Below, one piece after another: positions 1 to 7,093 of a stretch of 16,602 bases of DNA. The notes under the pieces are model-generated. The model was not told the DNA's origin. It saw nothing but the letters and a program-made list of their open reading frames with translations, and ran no database searches. Within the stretch, counting starts at the first letter, position 1, and every line of letters starts with the position of its first letter. This DNA comes from JAGOEX01 sp964630905 (GTDB lineage: Bacteria; UBP6; UBA1177). Made by a program: the position numbers and the translations under genes. The DNA lies in the NCBI GenBank assembly GCA_964630905.1, contig CAZVWR010000065.1, forward strand, positions 1-16,602, given 5' to 3'.

Positions 1-70
1 CTCTTTCCTTGATCTCTGCAAGCCATTCAGCATATTCTTTTGGGAAAACAGATCCCGGAATCTTTGTCAT
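1..70 (-). CDS. N-terminal fragment, possible DUF1016/YhcG-type nuclease
   Basis: Only the first 23 codons lie in the window; the gene runs off the left edge. The visible peptide contains FPKEYAEWLAEIKER. From memory this resembles the opening of DUF1016 N-terminal proteins (YhcG, PDDEXK nuclease family), which often begin with a short tail followed by a Y..WL.EIK.RI helix. Two in-frame ATGs exist, at 82 and 70. The one at 70 is preferred because GGAG lies 6 nt upstream of it, while 82 has no SD. A sigma70-like promoter lies upstream at 121-149. If the assignment is right, this gene and the DUF3800 gene would form a divergent accessory pair. The gene start is fairly safe; the family call is weak because so little protein is visible. 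Confidence 0.4.
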   Translation of the reverse strand, partial: MTKIPGSVFPKEYAEWLAEIKER

Positions 71-120
71 TGTGCTCTCCATCAAATAACAACCGACTTC
101 AATATTTTACGCTCAGAGTC

Positions 121-149
121 AATATATCTAATTCCAAATTAATTTACAA
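121..149 (-). promoter_or_regulatory. sigma70-like promoter for the leftward gene at 70
   Basis: On the minus strand a -35 TTGTAA (149-144) is followed after 17 nt by a -10 TATATT (126-121). Transcription would start near 114 and leave a leader of about 45 nt before the ATG at 70. The spacing is ideal and both hexamers are close to consensus, but the region is AT-rich, so chance matches are possible. Confidence 0.45.
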
Positions 150-251
150 GAAATTCAGAGAAATTTTCTTACTCGCCAGAAAACTGAAAAAAGTGGAATT
201 GATTTAGGGCGTTGGGGGTTTTAGTAGAAGAACATATGTGGAAATTGGGAT

Positions 252-326
252 CTGACCCCTGTTTTTGGACTTGACCCCTATTTTGCCCCCTATTTTTAAT
301 AAACATAGGAACCGATCCTATTTTTA
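252..326. repeat. degenerate CCCCTRTTTTT repeat patch
   Basis: Four copies of a CCCCT(G/A)TTTTT-like unit occur at 256-266, 275-285, 287-297 and (as TCCTATTTTT) 316-325. The core TTGACCCC appears at 271-278 and a related TTGACT at 330-335. The first copy sits in GGGATCTGACCCC, an imperfect palindrome. This fills most of the gene-free stretch between the two divergent genes (83-418). From memory, similar GGGGTCA(A/G) strings occur as short interspersed or transposase-associated remnants in many proteobacterial genomes. No transposase is present here, so the origin is inference. Confidence 0.45.
305..325. repeat. small inverted repeat followed by a T-run
   Basis: ATAGGA (305-310) and TCCTAT (316-321) form a perfect 6-bp stem around the loop ACCGA. 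Three more A/T pairs are possible beyond one mismatch. A run of T follows on the + strand and A-rich sequence precedes it, so it could act weakly as a terminator or simply be part of the repeat patch. The stem is short and AT-rich. Confidence 0.3.
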
Positions 327-418
327 TACTTGACTTTGAAATGAATAAGCGATTACTTTGATTGAGACCCATTAGGTTGTAGCTGTTTTATTTTTTAAAT
401 AGCAAACAAGGAATTTTG

Positions 419-1573
419 ATGAGTTTACCAAAAAAAATATTTTTTGATGAATCAGGTTTTACAGGGAACAATCTTTTGAATTCAAATCAGGCTTTTTTTT
501 CTTATGGATCAGTACAGGTGGAAGACGATGAAGCTACTGAAGTTGTTAAGGAAATAACCTGTAAACATCATATACAAAGCAGAGAATTAAAGGGAACGAA
601 TCTTCTTAAACATTACGAAGGACAAAAAGCACTGATAGAAATTTTTACTCGCTTTAATGGAAGAATGAAAGTTTTTATATCAGAAAAAAAATATGCTCTT
701 GCAGTGAAGTTCTTTGAATATGTTTTCGAACCCGTTCTACAACAAAATAATCCGTTGTTTTACGAAATATCTTTTCACAAGTTTATCAGCTGTTTACTTT
801 ACTATGAATTCGTAGCAAGGAGTCCTGGGGCTGAAAAGATATTTAATGACTTTGAAAAGCTCATGCGTAGTGACAGTGCAGAAGCAGCAAATATGTTTTT
901 TTCAACAACTTGTGAAAATGCTTCTGATTTCTTGTGCAATATCAATCAGTTCATAAACTTAAACCAATCGGCAATAAAAAAAGAGTGGGAAAGTTATGCC
1001 GTTTCAGGCATTGAAAAATGGATTTTAGATTTAACCACAACAGCATTGTTTTCGCTATTGGCAGAATATGGACGCAAATATGAGCAAATAACTGTGATTT
1101 GTGACAACTCAAAACCCTTGTCAACATATCAGCATTTGTTTAATATAATGATTAATCGCAAAGAAAAAAATTCTCAGTTTTTTAATGGGAAAGAAAACCC
1201 TATAACTTTTAATCTCAGTGGACCTATCAAATTGGCCAATTCAAAAAACACACCGGGGCTCCAAATAGCAGATTGCATAGCATCATCATTTGCATATCTA
1301 TGCAATAACTACACAGAAGACAATAATTTAATAAAATGGATGAAAAAGAATATTTCCTCAGACACATTCTTTATTATTGGTGCCGACCCGCTCCATATAA
1401 ATCTTAATAGAGCAGAAGTAAAAAGAAATGTTTGGGTTTTTGATGAACTGCTTGAGAGAAGCCGTAATGGTTTAAGCTTATTGGATGGAATATCCGAATT
1501 TATAATAGAGATAACCTGCGCTCTCAATTATGTCGATAAGAGGCAAATTCCAATTGGCATAAAAAAACCTTAA
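419..1573 (+). CDS. DUF3800 domain protein
   Basis: A 384-aa protein. The N-terminus has IFFDESGFTG (Asp10-Glu11-Ser12-Gly13), the hallmark DES motif of DUF3800. A central VICDNS (Asp229) and the C-terminal GLQIADCIAS (Gln282, Asp285) match the other conserved acidic positions of that family. DUF3800 proteins are considered RNase H-fold, nuclease-like proteins and are often found on mobile or defence-associated DNA; the actual activity is unknown. The ATG at 419 is chosen over a TTG at 416 because AAGGAA (408-413) is 5 nt from the ATG and only 2 nt from the TTG. The gene is visibly more AT-rich than the murG and nif genes, with many A- and T-runs, consistent with horizontal acquisition. It is convergent with the 101-aa gene, and their stop codons overlap at 1570-1573. 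No convincing promoter was picked upstream. Confidence 0.8.
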   Translation: MSLPKKIFFDESGFTGNNLLNSNQAFFSYGSVQVEDDEATEVVKEITCKHHIQSRELKGTNLLKHYEGQKALIEIFTRFNGRMKVFISEKKYALAVKFFEYVFEPVLQQNNPLFYEISFHKFISCLLYYEFVARSPGAEKIFNDFEKLMRSDSAEAANMFFSTTCENASDFLCNINQFINLNQSAIKKEWESYAVSGIEKWILDLTTTALFSLLAEYGRKYEQITVICDNSKPLSTYQHLFNIMINRKEKNSQFFNGKENPITFNLSGPIKLANSKNTPGLQIADCIASSFAYLCNNYTEDNNLIKWMKKNISSDTFFIIGADPLHINLNRAEVKRNVWVFDELLERSRNGLSLLDGISEFIIEITCALNYVDKRQIPIGIKKP

Positions 1574-1875
1574 CTGCGAACAAGTCTTGGTTTCGGACGC
1601 TCAATATGTTCTCGAATTTCAAATAATTTACTAATTGTTTCATTCTCAACAACTTGAATTTGTAAATTGAATGACCTGTTTTTTGAGGCTAAATCAATGA
1701 AAAACAGAAACGGATCCTTCGGTAAAAAATCAGAGTGTACTTTTTTCATTTGATTCAGAATTGAAACAGCTTTTTTTGAAAGTAACAGCCGAATGTTCTT
1801 ACTTTTTTCCAAGTTTAAAATTTTTTCACAAATTTTCTTGTATAACCCTAAAGCATCATTTTCAATTCTAATCAT
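1570..1875 (-). CDS. 101-aa hypothetical protein
   Basis: I do not recognise this protein. It is small, Lys/Leu/Ile-rich and probably mostly helical in its first two thirds, with no signal peptide, no Cys and no obvious motif; it ends in a basic tail (RPKPRLVRS). It is likely real because an exact AAGGAG lies 6 nt before the ATG at 1875, and because it starts only 13 bp after the stop of the lipoprotein gene upstream on the same strand, suggesting one transcript. Its stop overlaps that of the convergent DUF3800 gene. It could be a cytoplasmic partner of either neighbour, but the sequence gives no direct support for that. Confidence 0.6.
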   Translation of the reverse strand: MIRIENDALGLYKKICEKILNLEKSKNIRLLLSKKAVSILNQMKKVHSDFLPKDPFLFFIDLASKNRSFNLQIQVVENETISKLFEIREHIERPKPRLVRS

Positions 1876-1888
1876 GTCAAACTCCTTT

Positions 1889-3475
1889 TTATTTTACGCA
1901 CCTTATATTTGTTTCATAAGTTTTACTGTGTCCTCCAACACTTCCATAATAAAAAGTGACTGCCCAAGCCATAAGACCTTGACTATCAGACCTTTCAGAA
2001 GATGACCACAGAACGCCTTTATCACCAAAAACACTATATTTGCCAGGATTTGAACCGTCAAAAGAGCATCCTTCGCAGATACTGCTCCAGCAGCTAGAAT
2101 AAGACACGCAGCTATCCTTGACCCCACAAGAGCCAGTAGGTTGAGTAACCGGACAATATTGAATAATCGTTCTGAGTTCACTTATTGTAGGCAGTCTTCC
2201 TCCTAAATTAGTGCAATATGATAAAGAGCTATTCCAATCCATTGCACTGGAGGATCTATCTGACCAGTTTTTTCCTGCGTAGGAATTACAAAATTTATTT
2301 GAAGTTGGACAATTTTTGCTGCAACCAGTAACATCCCATCCAGAACAATCAGTTTTACATGTAGCAGTTCCGCTCTTGTATTCCGATGATATTAATGTAC
2401 AGTTTTTATTTCCACCATCACATATTTCACCGTTGTTTACAATATTATCACCGCAAAACGGAGCCACTGTCCCGTCACATTTACTCACATCCCAACCCGA
2501 ACAATCGCTTTTGCATACAGCTGTGCCACTTGTATATTCAGATGATATGGAAGTACAAGATTTTGTTCCTCCATCACATATCTCCCCTGAATCAATGCTA
2601 CCGTCTCCACAATATTTACAATTGCTTACATTCCATCCTGAACAATCACTTTTACATATTGCTGTGCCGCTTGAATAATCTTGAGATATCGAAACACACG
2701 CTTTTGTCCCACCATCACAGATTTCACCGTTGTTTACAATATTATCACCGCAAAACGGAGCCACTGTCCCGTCACATTTACTCACATCCCAGCCAGAGCA
2801 ATCATTTCTGCAATTTGCTGTGCCAGATACATAATCTGAAGATATGGAAGTACAGGATTTTGTTCCTCCATCACAAATCTCACCTGAATCAACACTGCCG
2901 TTTCCACAATATTTACAATTGCCTACATTCCATCCTGAACAATCACTTTTGCATATTGCTGTGCCACTTGAATAATCTTGAGATATCGAAACACACGCTT
3001 TTGTCCCACCGTCACAGATCTCATTATTATTAATAATATTGTCACCACAAAACGGAGCTGCTGTTCCTTCGCATGTGCTCACATCCCAGCCAGAGCAATC
3101 ATTCCTGCAATTTGCTGTGCCACCTGTATATTCTGATGATATTGAAGTGCAGTTTTTTGTGCCACCATCACAGATTTCATCATCATTTATTATATTATCT
3201 CCACAGTATTTTAAATCGTCAGAAGTATCAGAATCACTATTGTTTTCATCAGGGAATTTCTCATCTTCATCAACACTTTTATTATCATCCGAAGGATCAA
3301 CACAGATTCCATCTTCACAGATAAGATCATCATCACAGGTTTTGTTTCCGTAACATGGTCCGCCTTCTGAACCTTCAGGTTTTTCAGCAATTTTCTTCGA
3401 GTCACCGTCTCCGCATGAAACAAATGATAAAATCAGGAACAAAGCAAAGAAAAGATTTTTTACATTTTTTTTCAT
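1889..3475 (-). CDS. Cys-repeat lipoprotein with C-terminal DUF1566-like domain
   Basis: A 528-aa predicted lipoprotein. A signal peptide ends in FVSC, with Cys21 as the lipidated residue, followed by a Cys-rich segment (CYGNKTCDDDLICEDGIC) and an Asp/Glu/Ser-rich spacer. Next come six Cys-rich modules of the form CGD..(9).EICDGG..C..ISS.Y.SGTA.CK.DCSGW, arranged as three A/B pairs of 99 residues, related in style to the myxococcal Cys-rich repeat. The last ~130 residues (GGRLPTISELRTIIQYC, VLWSSSERS, AWAVTFYYGSV) match the DUF1566/Lcl C-terminal domain, a C-type-lectin-like fold seen in surface proteins. The start at 3475 is preferred over an ATG at 3487 because GGAG lies 6 nt upstream of it. 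The protein is probably exported and surface or periplasmic, with many disulfides; binding or adhesion is inference. It is divergent from the XRE gene and followed 13 bp later by the 101-aa gene. Confidence 0.8.
   Translation of the reverse strand: MKKNVKNLFFALFLILSFVSCGDGDSKKIAEKPEGSEGGPCYGNKTCDDDLICEDGICVDPSDDNKSVDEDEKFPDENNSDSDTSDDLKYCGDNIINDDEICDGGTKNCTSISSEYTGGTANCRNDCSGWDVSTCEGTAAPFCGDNIINNNEICDGGTKACVSISQDYSSGTAICKSDCSGWNVGNCKYCGNGSVDSGEICDGGTKSCTSISSDYVSGTANCRNDCSGWDVSKCDGTVAPFCGDNIVNNGEICDGGTKACVSISQDYSSGTAICKSDCSGWNVSNCKYCGDGSIDSGEICDGGTKSCTSISSEYTSGTAVCKSDCSGWDVSKCDGTVAPFCGDNIVNNGEICDGGNKNCTLISSEYKSGTATCKTDCSGWDVTGCSKNCPTSNKFCNSYAGKNWSDRSSSAMDWNSSLSYCTNLGGRLPTISELRTIIQYCPVTQPTGSCGVKDSCVSYSSCWSSICEGCSFDGSNPGKYSVFGDKGVLWSSSERSDSQGLMAWAVTFYYGSVGGHSKTYETNIRCVK
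2321..3208 (-). repeat. three tandem 297-bp coding repeats
   Basis: The coding DNA is repeated with a 297-bp (99-codon) period. For example, the stretch with CACCGTTGTTTACAATATTA near 2429 recurs exactly 297 bp later near 2726, and a diverged copy follows near 3023. Each period encodes one A module (53 aa including an EGTAAP/DGTVAP linker) plus one B module (46 aa). The two copies nearest the C-terminus are almost identical at DNA level over long runs, pointing to recent duplication or gene conversion. The block could expand or contract by recombination and is a likely assembly trouble spot. Confidence 0.85.
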
Positions 3476-3509
3476 TATTTTCTCCATCTTGAAACATTAA
3501 ACACACTAA

Positions 3510-3537
3510 ATTTTACAAAAACGGTTGTTTAAGTCCA
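3510..3537 (-). promoter_or_regulatory. sigma70-like promoter for the repeat lipoprotein
   Basis: On the minus strand a -35 TGGACT (3537-3532) and a -10 TAAAAT (3515-3510) are separated by 16 nt. Transcription would start near 3503, about 28 nt before the ATG at 3475. The palindrome at 3544-3559 lies immediately upstream of the -35, a position suited to an activator or to shared control with the divergent gene. Confidence 0.4.
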
Positions 3538-3543
3538 GAAAAT

Positions 3544-3559
3544 AGAGCCAGCTGGCTCT
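3544..3559. promoter_or_regulatory. 16-bp perfect palindrome, candidate operator
   Basis: AGAGCCAGCTGGCTCT is a perfect dyad with 8-bp arms, located between the divergent lipoprotein and XRE-regulator genes. It stands out as GC-rich in a very AT-rich intergenic stretch. Its position next to a helix-turn-helix gene makes it a candidate binding site for a dimer of that regulator. Read as RNA it could form a 6-bp stem with an AGCT loop, and six T's follow 9 nt later, so a terminator-like role cannot be excluded. Confidence 0.5.
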
Positions 3560-3617
3560 GGAATTTGGTTTTTTCATACGAATACTCATTTATCAGTTAA
3601 TTTTAAAAGGAAATCCA

Positions 3618-3848
3618 TTGGAAACTGTTGACGCTTTTGCTTTGGCAATAAGACATTTAAGAAAAGAAATGAAACTGTCTCAGGAAAAATTCGCTGCAAT
3701 TTGCGGCATTCACACAACCCACCTTTCCCGGATTGAAAGATCAGTCCGTGAACCCTCACTCACAATAATATACAGAATCGCTGACGGATGCGGAATCACT
3801 GCAAGTGAGCTTTTCAAAATCGTTGACGAATTCAGAAAACAGGAATAA
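3618..3848 (+). CDS. small XRE-family transcriptional regulator
   Basis: A 76-aa protein that is almost entirely one HTH_3/XRE domain: AIRHLRKEMKLSQEKFAAIC, then the recognition region GIHTTHLSRIERSVREPSL and YRIADGCGITASELF. Size and layout resemble restriction-modification controller (C) proteins and phage Cro-type regulators, which bind palindromes as dimers; no R-M genes are seen in the window. The start is a TTG at 3618 with AAGGAA 5 nt upstream; no ATG lies near the family's usual N-terminus. It is divergent from the repeat lipoprotein, with a perfect palindrome between them. The domain assignment is secure; the regulated genes are inference. Confidence 0.85.
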   Translation: METVDAFALAIRHLRKEMKLSQEKFAAICGIHTTHLSRIERSVREPSLTIIYRIADGCGITASELFKIVDEFRKQE

Positions 3849-3942
3849 AAACAAATACTTCTTTAGATTCTCATCACCATCTTCGTCACTTCAACATCCA
3901 TTTTGGAAAATCCGAACCATTTTATGTGGCAATATTCAGTTA

Positions 3943-6312
3943 TTACTCATACTTAAAGGCGGCTCCGACAAAAAAGCTTCTGCCGGCTCCCGGGTTGAAT
4001 GGGTCTGCACGGTAATCGTCAAGGAGGTTCTTTACTGCAAACCATACTTTAAAATAATCCCATATTTCCTGAGATATTTTCAGATTGAGCATGATCGGAT
4101 CATGGAGGGATGCGGTTTCAAAATAGTCGGTTGAATATGGATCGGTCTCGGCGGGAGCACTTTTCATGACATATATAACTTCGCCGAAACTCATTTCACC
4201 CCAGAACATGAGCGTTGTCACAGGGAGCCATTTATACTTCCAGTTGAAATCAACCATCAAATTGAAAATGAGCTGATGTTCGGGCATATATTCAAGATAA
4301 ACCCCTTTATTGACCTGTTCTTCCTTAGAATCGTCATAATTTCTGCCGTGAAGATAGGTATAGACCGAATCCAAGTTGACATCAATAAGCCCTGCGATGT
4401 TATCAAAGTTCAGATTCAGCGAGCTTTCAAGCCCCTGTACGACAGTTTTCTCAACATTTACAGGTGCTTCGTCCTTATTCACTTTTGCAATCCTGTCGTG
4501 GATCGAGCTTATGAAATAGTCGTTCCTGAAAGAAATTCTCTTTTTCAGGAACATGAACTCAAAGCCGCCGCTGTAGTTGATGCTTTTTTCAGGTTTCAGC
4601 AGTCCGCTATCCATTTCAAGCTTTGTTATCTTGCTGTATTCATTAAGGTTCGGAAACCTCGTTTTGGAATTTATTGCTGATCTTAAACGGAGATGCTTTT
4701 CCCATGGATCAAACGAGATGCTTGCAACTGGATTGAATGAATCCCTTGTTCCGAATATTGAAGATTTATCACTTGGAATGTATGCTTCCCCATATTCCAT
4801 TTCGGTTCTCTGTTTGAATTCATCAAAATTCTGAGAATCATAGGAAATCCCGGCAGTTGAACGGAATCTTTTTACGGTTAGCTCATCTTCGACAGCTATT
4901 GAAAAATACTGGGCGCGGAGATCTCTGACCGGATAAGGATCACTACCCATAGTTTCATAAATTCCGGGAGACTCATCCATTGATATCGCCTGTTCATGCG
5001 CAGTGAAAAATTCATCTCTGAAATGAATCATCATGCTCATTTTGTAGTTGTCTGAAAACTTATAAGCCGGGAGAATTCTAAATCCATAACCCATCTGTTT
5101 TTTAATATCAAGAAAAGGGTCTGTGATCGCTGTACTTTTTGAGCCGTTGAATGCCGCCACATCCTTTGAATAAAGATGATCGTTATCCGCATAACCCTTC
5201 TGAGCCTGATAACTCTGATAGAACCAGCCGGTAAATGTCATGTCGAACTTTTCTGTGTTGATCGTGGCATAAGGCGATATTTTATAATTCCAGTTTTTTG
5301 GATAGACAAATGAACGGTTGCGCAAAATCCAGTCCTGAACATATCGCGGATCATCGTGAAAACCCGGTCTGCGTGCATTTTTCCACACTTCCTGGGCAGG
5401 ATCGTAATCGCTGTAGCAGTTATTCTGATAGGTGTTGCTCTTAAGTTCGCTGTAATGGTAATCTCCGCTTAATCCCGCTTCAAACCATTTCACCGGGTTC
5501 CAGCCGGCTTTTGCGGCGGCGTTATATTTTGTAAATTCAGTATGATTCCACTTGCCTGAATCTTCAATATACTGATTTTTTGAAGGGTTCAGTATTTCAT
5601 CAAATGTCACTCCGTAACGGTCATAACGCAAGAGTTTGTTGTACCATTTCTTTCTCAAAGTACGGTCAAGCTTTTGAGATGGTTTAAACCCGTTTGAAAG
5701 AAGAACACTGCCGGAAAACCAGTAATAAAAATCACCGGCAGGCATTCCGTGAGAGAGGGCAAACTGGGAATTATTCCATGAGCCGTATTCCGCTTTTGAG
5801 TCCACAAAAAGTTTGTCCGGCTTTTTTGTAATAATGTTTATCGAGCCGATAGCTCCGTCAGTTCCGTACAGAGCCGATGAAACTCCGCGGTTCACAACAA
5901 TTTTTGAAACAGTATTGACCGGAATTGCCGAAAGATCCACATCAGTTGAATATATGTCATTTATTGGAACTCCGTCGATCAGAATGAAAATTTTTTCCTG
6001 ATCAAATCCTCTCATTCTAATCCTTTTATGCCCTTTTGTGTGAGTATAGACCTGAATTCCGGGAATTCCCTCAAGTGCCTGATCAAGGGTGGAAACACCT
6101 TTCGCCTCAATATCTTCAGCCCGGATCACCGTTGTTGTCGCTGAATCCTCTATTGCGGCTTTTGATTTGTTTCCGGTGACTACGATCTCACCGGCTTTAA
6201 AAACTGTTTTTTCCGGTTTGTCATCATCTTCCCTGTTCTTATCCGCAAAAACTGTGAAAAAGAACAGCGTCAGAAATAAAAAAACAAACCTTTTTTTATG
6301 ACTACTCATCAT
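3943..6312 (-). CDS. TonB-dependent outer-membrane receptor
   Basis: A 789-aa receptor. Residues 1-23 form a signal peptide with a long Phe/Leu core ending FFFTVFA. A TonB-box-like EIVVTG follows at 42-47. The plug domain covers roughly 52-165, with DSATTTVIRAEDIEAKG, LEGIPGIQV, RIRMRGFDQEKIFILIDGVP and VNRGVSSALYGTDGAIGSIN, all typical of the BtuB/CirA-like group. The rest is an aromatic-rich 22-strand-type barrel, ending GRSFFVGAAFKYE with an alternating strand pattern. It would bind a substrate at the cell surface and import it using TonB-ExbBD energy; the substrate cannot be read from sequence. The start is set at the ATG at 6312, which overlaps the upstream lipoprotein gene's stop (6302-6304). 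There is little SD, so translation is probably coupled. ATGs at 6309 and 6321 and a TTG at 6333 are alternatives. Confidence 0.9.
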   Translation of the reverse strand: MMSSHKKRFVFLFLTLFFFTVFADKNREDDDKPEKTVFKAGEIVVTGNKSKAAIEDSATTTVIRAEDIEAKGVSTLDQALEGIPGIQVYTHTKGHKRIRMRGFDQEKIFILIDGVPINDIYSTDVDLSAIPVNTVSKIVVNRGVSSALYGTDGAIGSINIITKKPDKLFVDSKAEYGSWNNSQFALSHGMPAGDFYYWFSGSVLLSNGFKPSQKLDRTLRKKWYNKLLRYDRYGVTFDEILNPSKNQYIEDSGKWNHTEFTKYNAAAKAGWNPVKWFEAGLSGDYHYSELKSNTYQNNCYSDYDPAQEVWKNARRPGFHDDPRYVQDWILRNRSFVYPKNWNYKISPYATINTEKFDMTFTGWFYQSYQAQKGYADNDHLYSKDVAAFNGSKSTAITDPFLDIKKQMGYGFRILPAYKFSDNYKMSMMIHFRDEFFTAHEQAISMDESPGIYETMGSDPYPVRDLRAQYFSIAVEDELTVKRFRSTAGISYDSQNFDEFKQRTEMEYGEAYIPSDKSSIFGTRDSFNPVASISFDPWEKHLRLRSAINSKTRFPNLNEYSKITKLEMDSGLLKPEKSINYSGGFEFMFLKKRISFRNDYFISSIHDRIAKVNKDEAPVNVEKTVVQGLESSLNLNFDNIAGLIDVNLDSVYTYLHGRNYDDSKEEQVNKGVYLEYMPEHQLIFNLMVDFNWKYKWLPVTTLMFWGEMSFGEVIYVMKSAPAETDPYSTDYFETASLHDPIMLNLKISQEIWDYFKVWFAVKNLLDDYRADPFNPGAGRSFFVGAAFKYE

Positions 6313-6982
6313 AGCAGGCATCAAGTCCGTCAACTATGCCGAAAGAGTCAACATCTTCAGGAGCTATGTCACAGTTTTTGTCCATGATAAAGAGGCAGTA
6401 TCCGTCAGCGACCTTTCTTCTGTCTTTTCCTGAATTATCAGCAGAACCTGTTCCTTCACAGATCGCATCACATTCAGTTGAACAACCGAATGAATTTTCA
6501 GCGATATAGAAATCGGCACATACTGAAAGTGCGGCAAAACAGTCAACACAGCCCTGAATTGCAGTAACTTCATATGTTCCTTCGCATCTGAACCACTCTT
6601 TTACTATCTCCTGACAACATAGAAGCGCTTCTTCCGAAGGTGGGGGGAGAGTGTCGTCAGTCACTTCTTCGTCGTTTTCCTCATCATTTTCTTCATCAAC
6701 TGTCTCATCAGCAGTTTCGTCTGTTATTTCATCAGTGGTCTCATCAGCAGTTTCGTCCGGCATTCCATTGTCGGTTGTCTCGTCGGTGGTTTCGTCAGTG
6801 GCATCATCGGTGGCATCATCAGTGGTTTCATCCGACTCCGTTAAAACTTCGTCGGACATGTCGTCGGTTACAGCTTCATTATCAAGTCCGCTGTCATTGT
6901 CACTTTCAGCGTCATTGCTTCCGCATGAAATCATTGAGAAAAAAAAGAAAAACCCAAGGAAAAATAAAGACACCTTTCTCAT
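6302..6982 (-). CDS. acidic Cys-rich lipoprotein, partner of TonB receptor
   Basis: A 226-aa predicted lipoprotein. The signal peptide has a lipobox ending MISC, with Cys20 lipidated. Residues ~24-112 are an extreme Asp/Glu/Thr-rich, probably disordered linker built from DETTD/DATD/DETAD repeats. The C-terminal ~110 residues form a compact domain with 12 cysteines (CC, CVDC, CSTECDAIC and others), probably paired as disulfides. I do not recognise the domain. The start is secure: AAGGAGG lies 5 nt before the ATG. The stop TAG lies inside the first codons of the TonB receptor gene, so the two are co-translated. By analogy with receptor/lipoprotein pairs it might capture the substrate or stabilise the receptor; that is inference. 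The acidic linker could also bind metal ions. Confidence 0.8.
   Translation of the reverse strand: MRKVSLFFLGFFFFFSMISCGSNDAESDNDSGLDNEAVTDDMSDEVLTESDETTDDATDDATDETTDETTDNGMPDETADETTDEITDETADETVDEENDEENDEEVTDDTLPPPSEEALLCCQEIVKEWFRCEGTYEVTAIQGCVDCFAALSVCADFYIAENSFGCSTECDAICEGTGSADNSGKDRRKVADGYCLFIMDKNCDIAPEDVDSFGIVDGLDACYDE
6651..6880 (-). repeat. low-complexity Asp/Thr-coding repeat
   Basis: Short imperfect units such as TCATCAGTGGTTTCGTC and TCATCGGTGGCATCATC repeat through the linker-coding part of the lipoprotein gene, with a period of about 12-15 bp. They encode DETTD/DATD strings. Such a tract can change length by slippage without breaking the frame when units are multiples of three. 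Confidence 0.7.
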
Positions 6983-6987
6983 ATCAA

Positions 6988-7012
6988 CCTCCTTTTCAAG
7001 TTTGGAAGGAAA
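6988..7012 (-). promoter_or_regulatory. hairpin covering the SD of the lipoprotein-TonB operon
   Basis: In the minus-strand leader RNA, UUUCCUU (7012-7006) can pair with AAGGAGG (6994-6988), the SD of the acidic lipoprotein gene, around an 11-nt loop. The stem is 7 bp, two of them G-U. This would reduce translation when folded. A near-copy of the pairing strand (GUGCUCUUUCCU versus GUGCUUUCCUU) lies about 60 nt upstream, so an alternative pairing is conceivable. The rest of the leader does not match a riboswitch I know, and the fold was judged by eye only. Confidence 0.3.
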
Positions 7013-7093
7013 GCACTTTTCAATGCAAACCCTATCGGTGCAGAATCCATAGCCCTATTGCCTTAGGAAAGAGCACTCGGAGAATTGTTTAAA

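Noticed and set aside
169..372. 67-codon open frame on the minus strand in the left intergenic region
   Set aside because: It is made largely from the repeat patch, has no good SD and no recognisable protein features, and would cross the upstream region of the DUF3800 gene.
2321..3208. CRISPR-like array
   Set aside because: The repeat units are far too long (297 bp), contiguous, in frame and protein-coding; there are no short repeats with unique spacers.
2316..3353. Long open frames on the + strand opposite the Cys-repeat lipoprotein
   Set aside because: They are periodic mirror images of the 297-bp repeat, with His/Ser/Pro-rich low-complexity translations; the minus frame has a signal peptide, SD and known domain types.
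3849..3942. Terminator between the XRE gene and the TonB receptor gene
   Set aside because: Only weak AT-rich inverted repeats were seen, with no stem-plus-T-run on either strand worth annotating.
6983..7087. Cobalamin or other known riboswitch before the TonB operon
   Set aside because: A B12 box and other class-defining conserved sequences were looked for by eye and not found; only a simple SD-masking hairpin is supported.
6640..7092. Ser/Val-rich and His/Arg-rich open frames on the + strand
   Set aside because: They are antisense products of the Asp/Thr repeat in the acidic lipoprotein gene and have no SD or plausible protein character.
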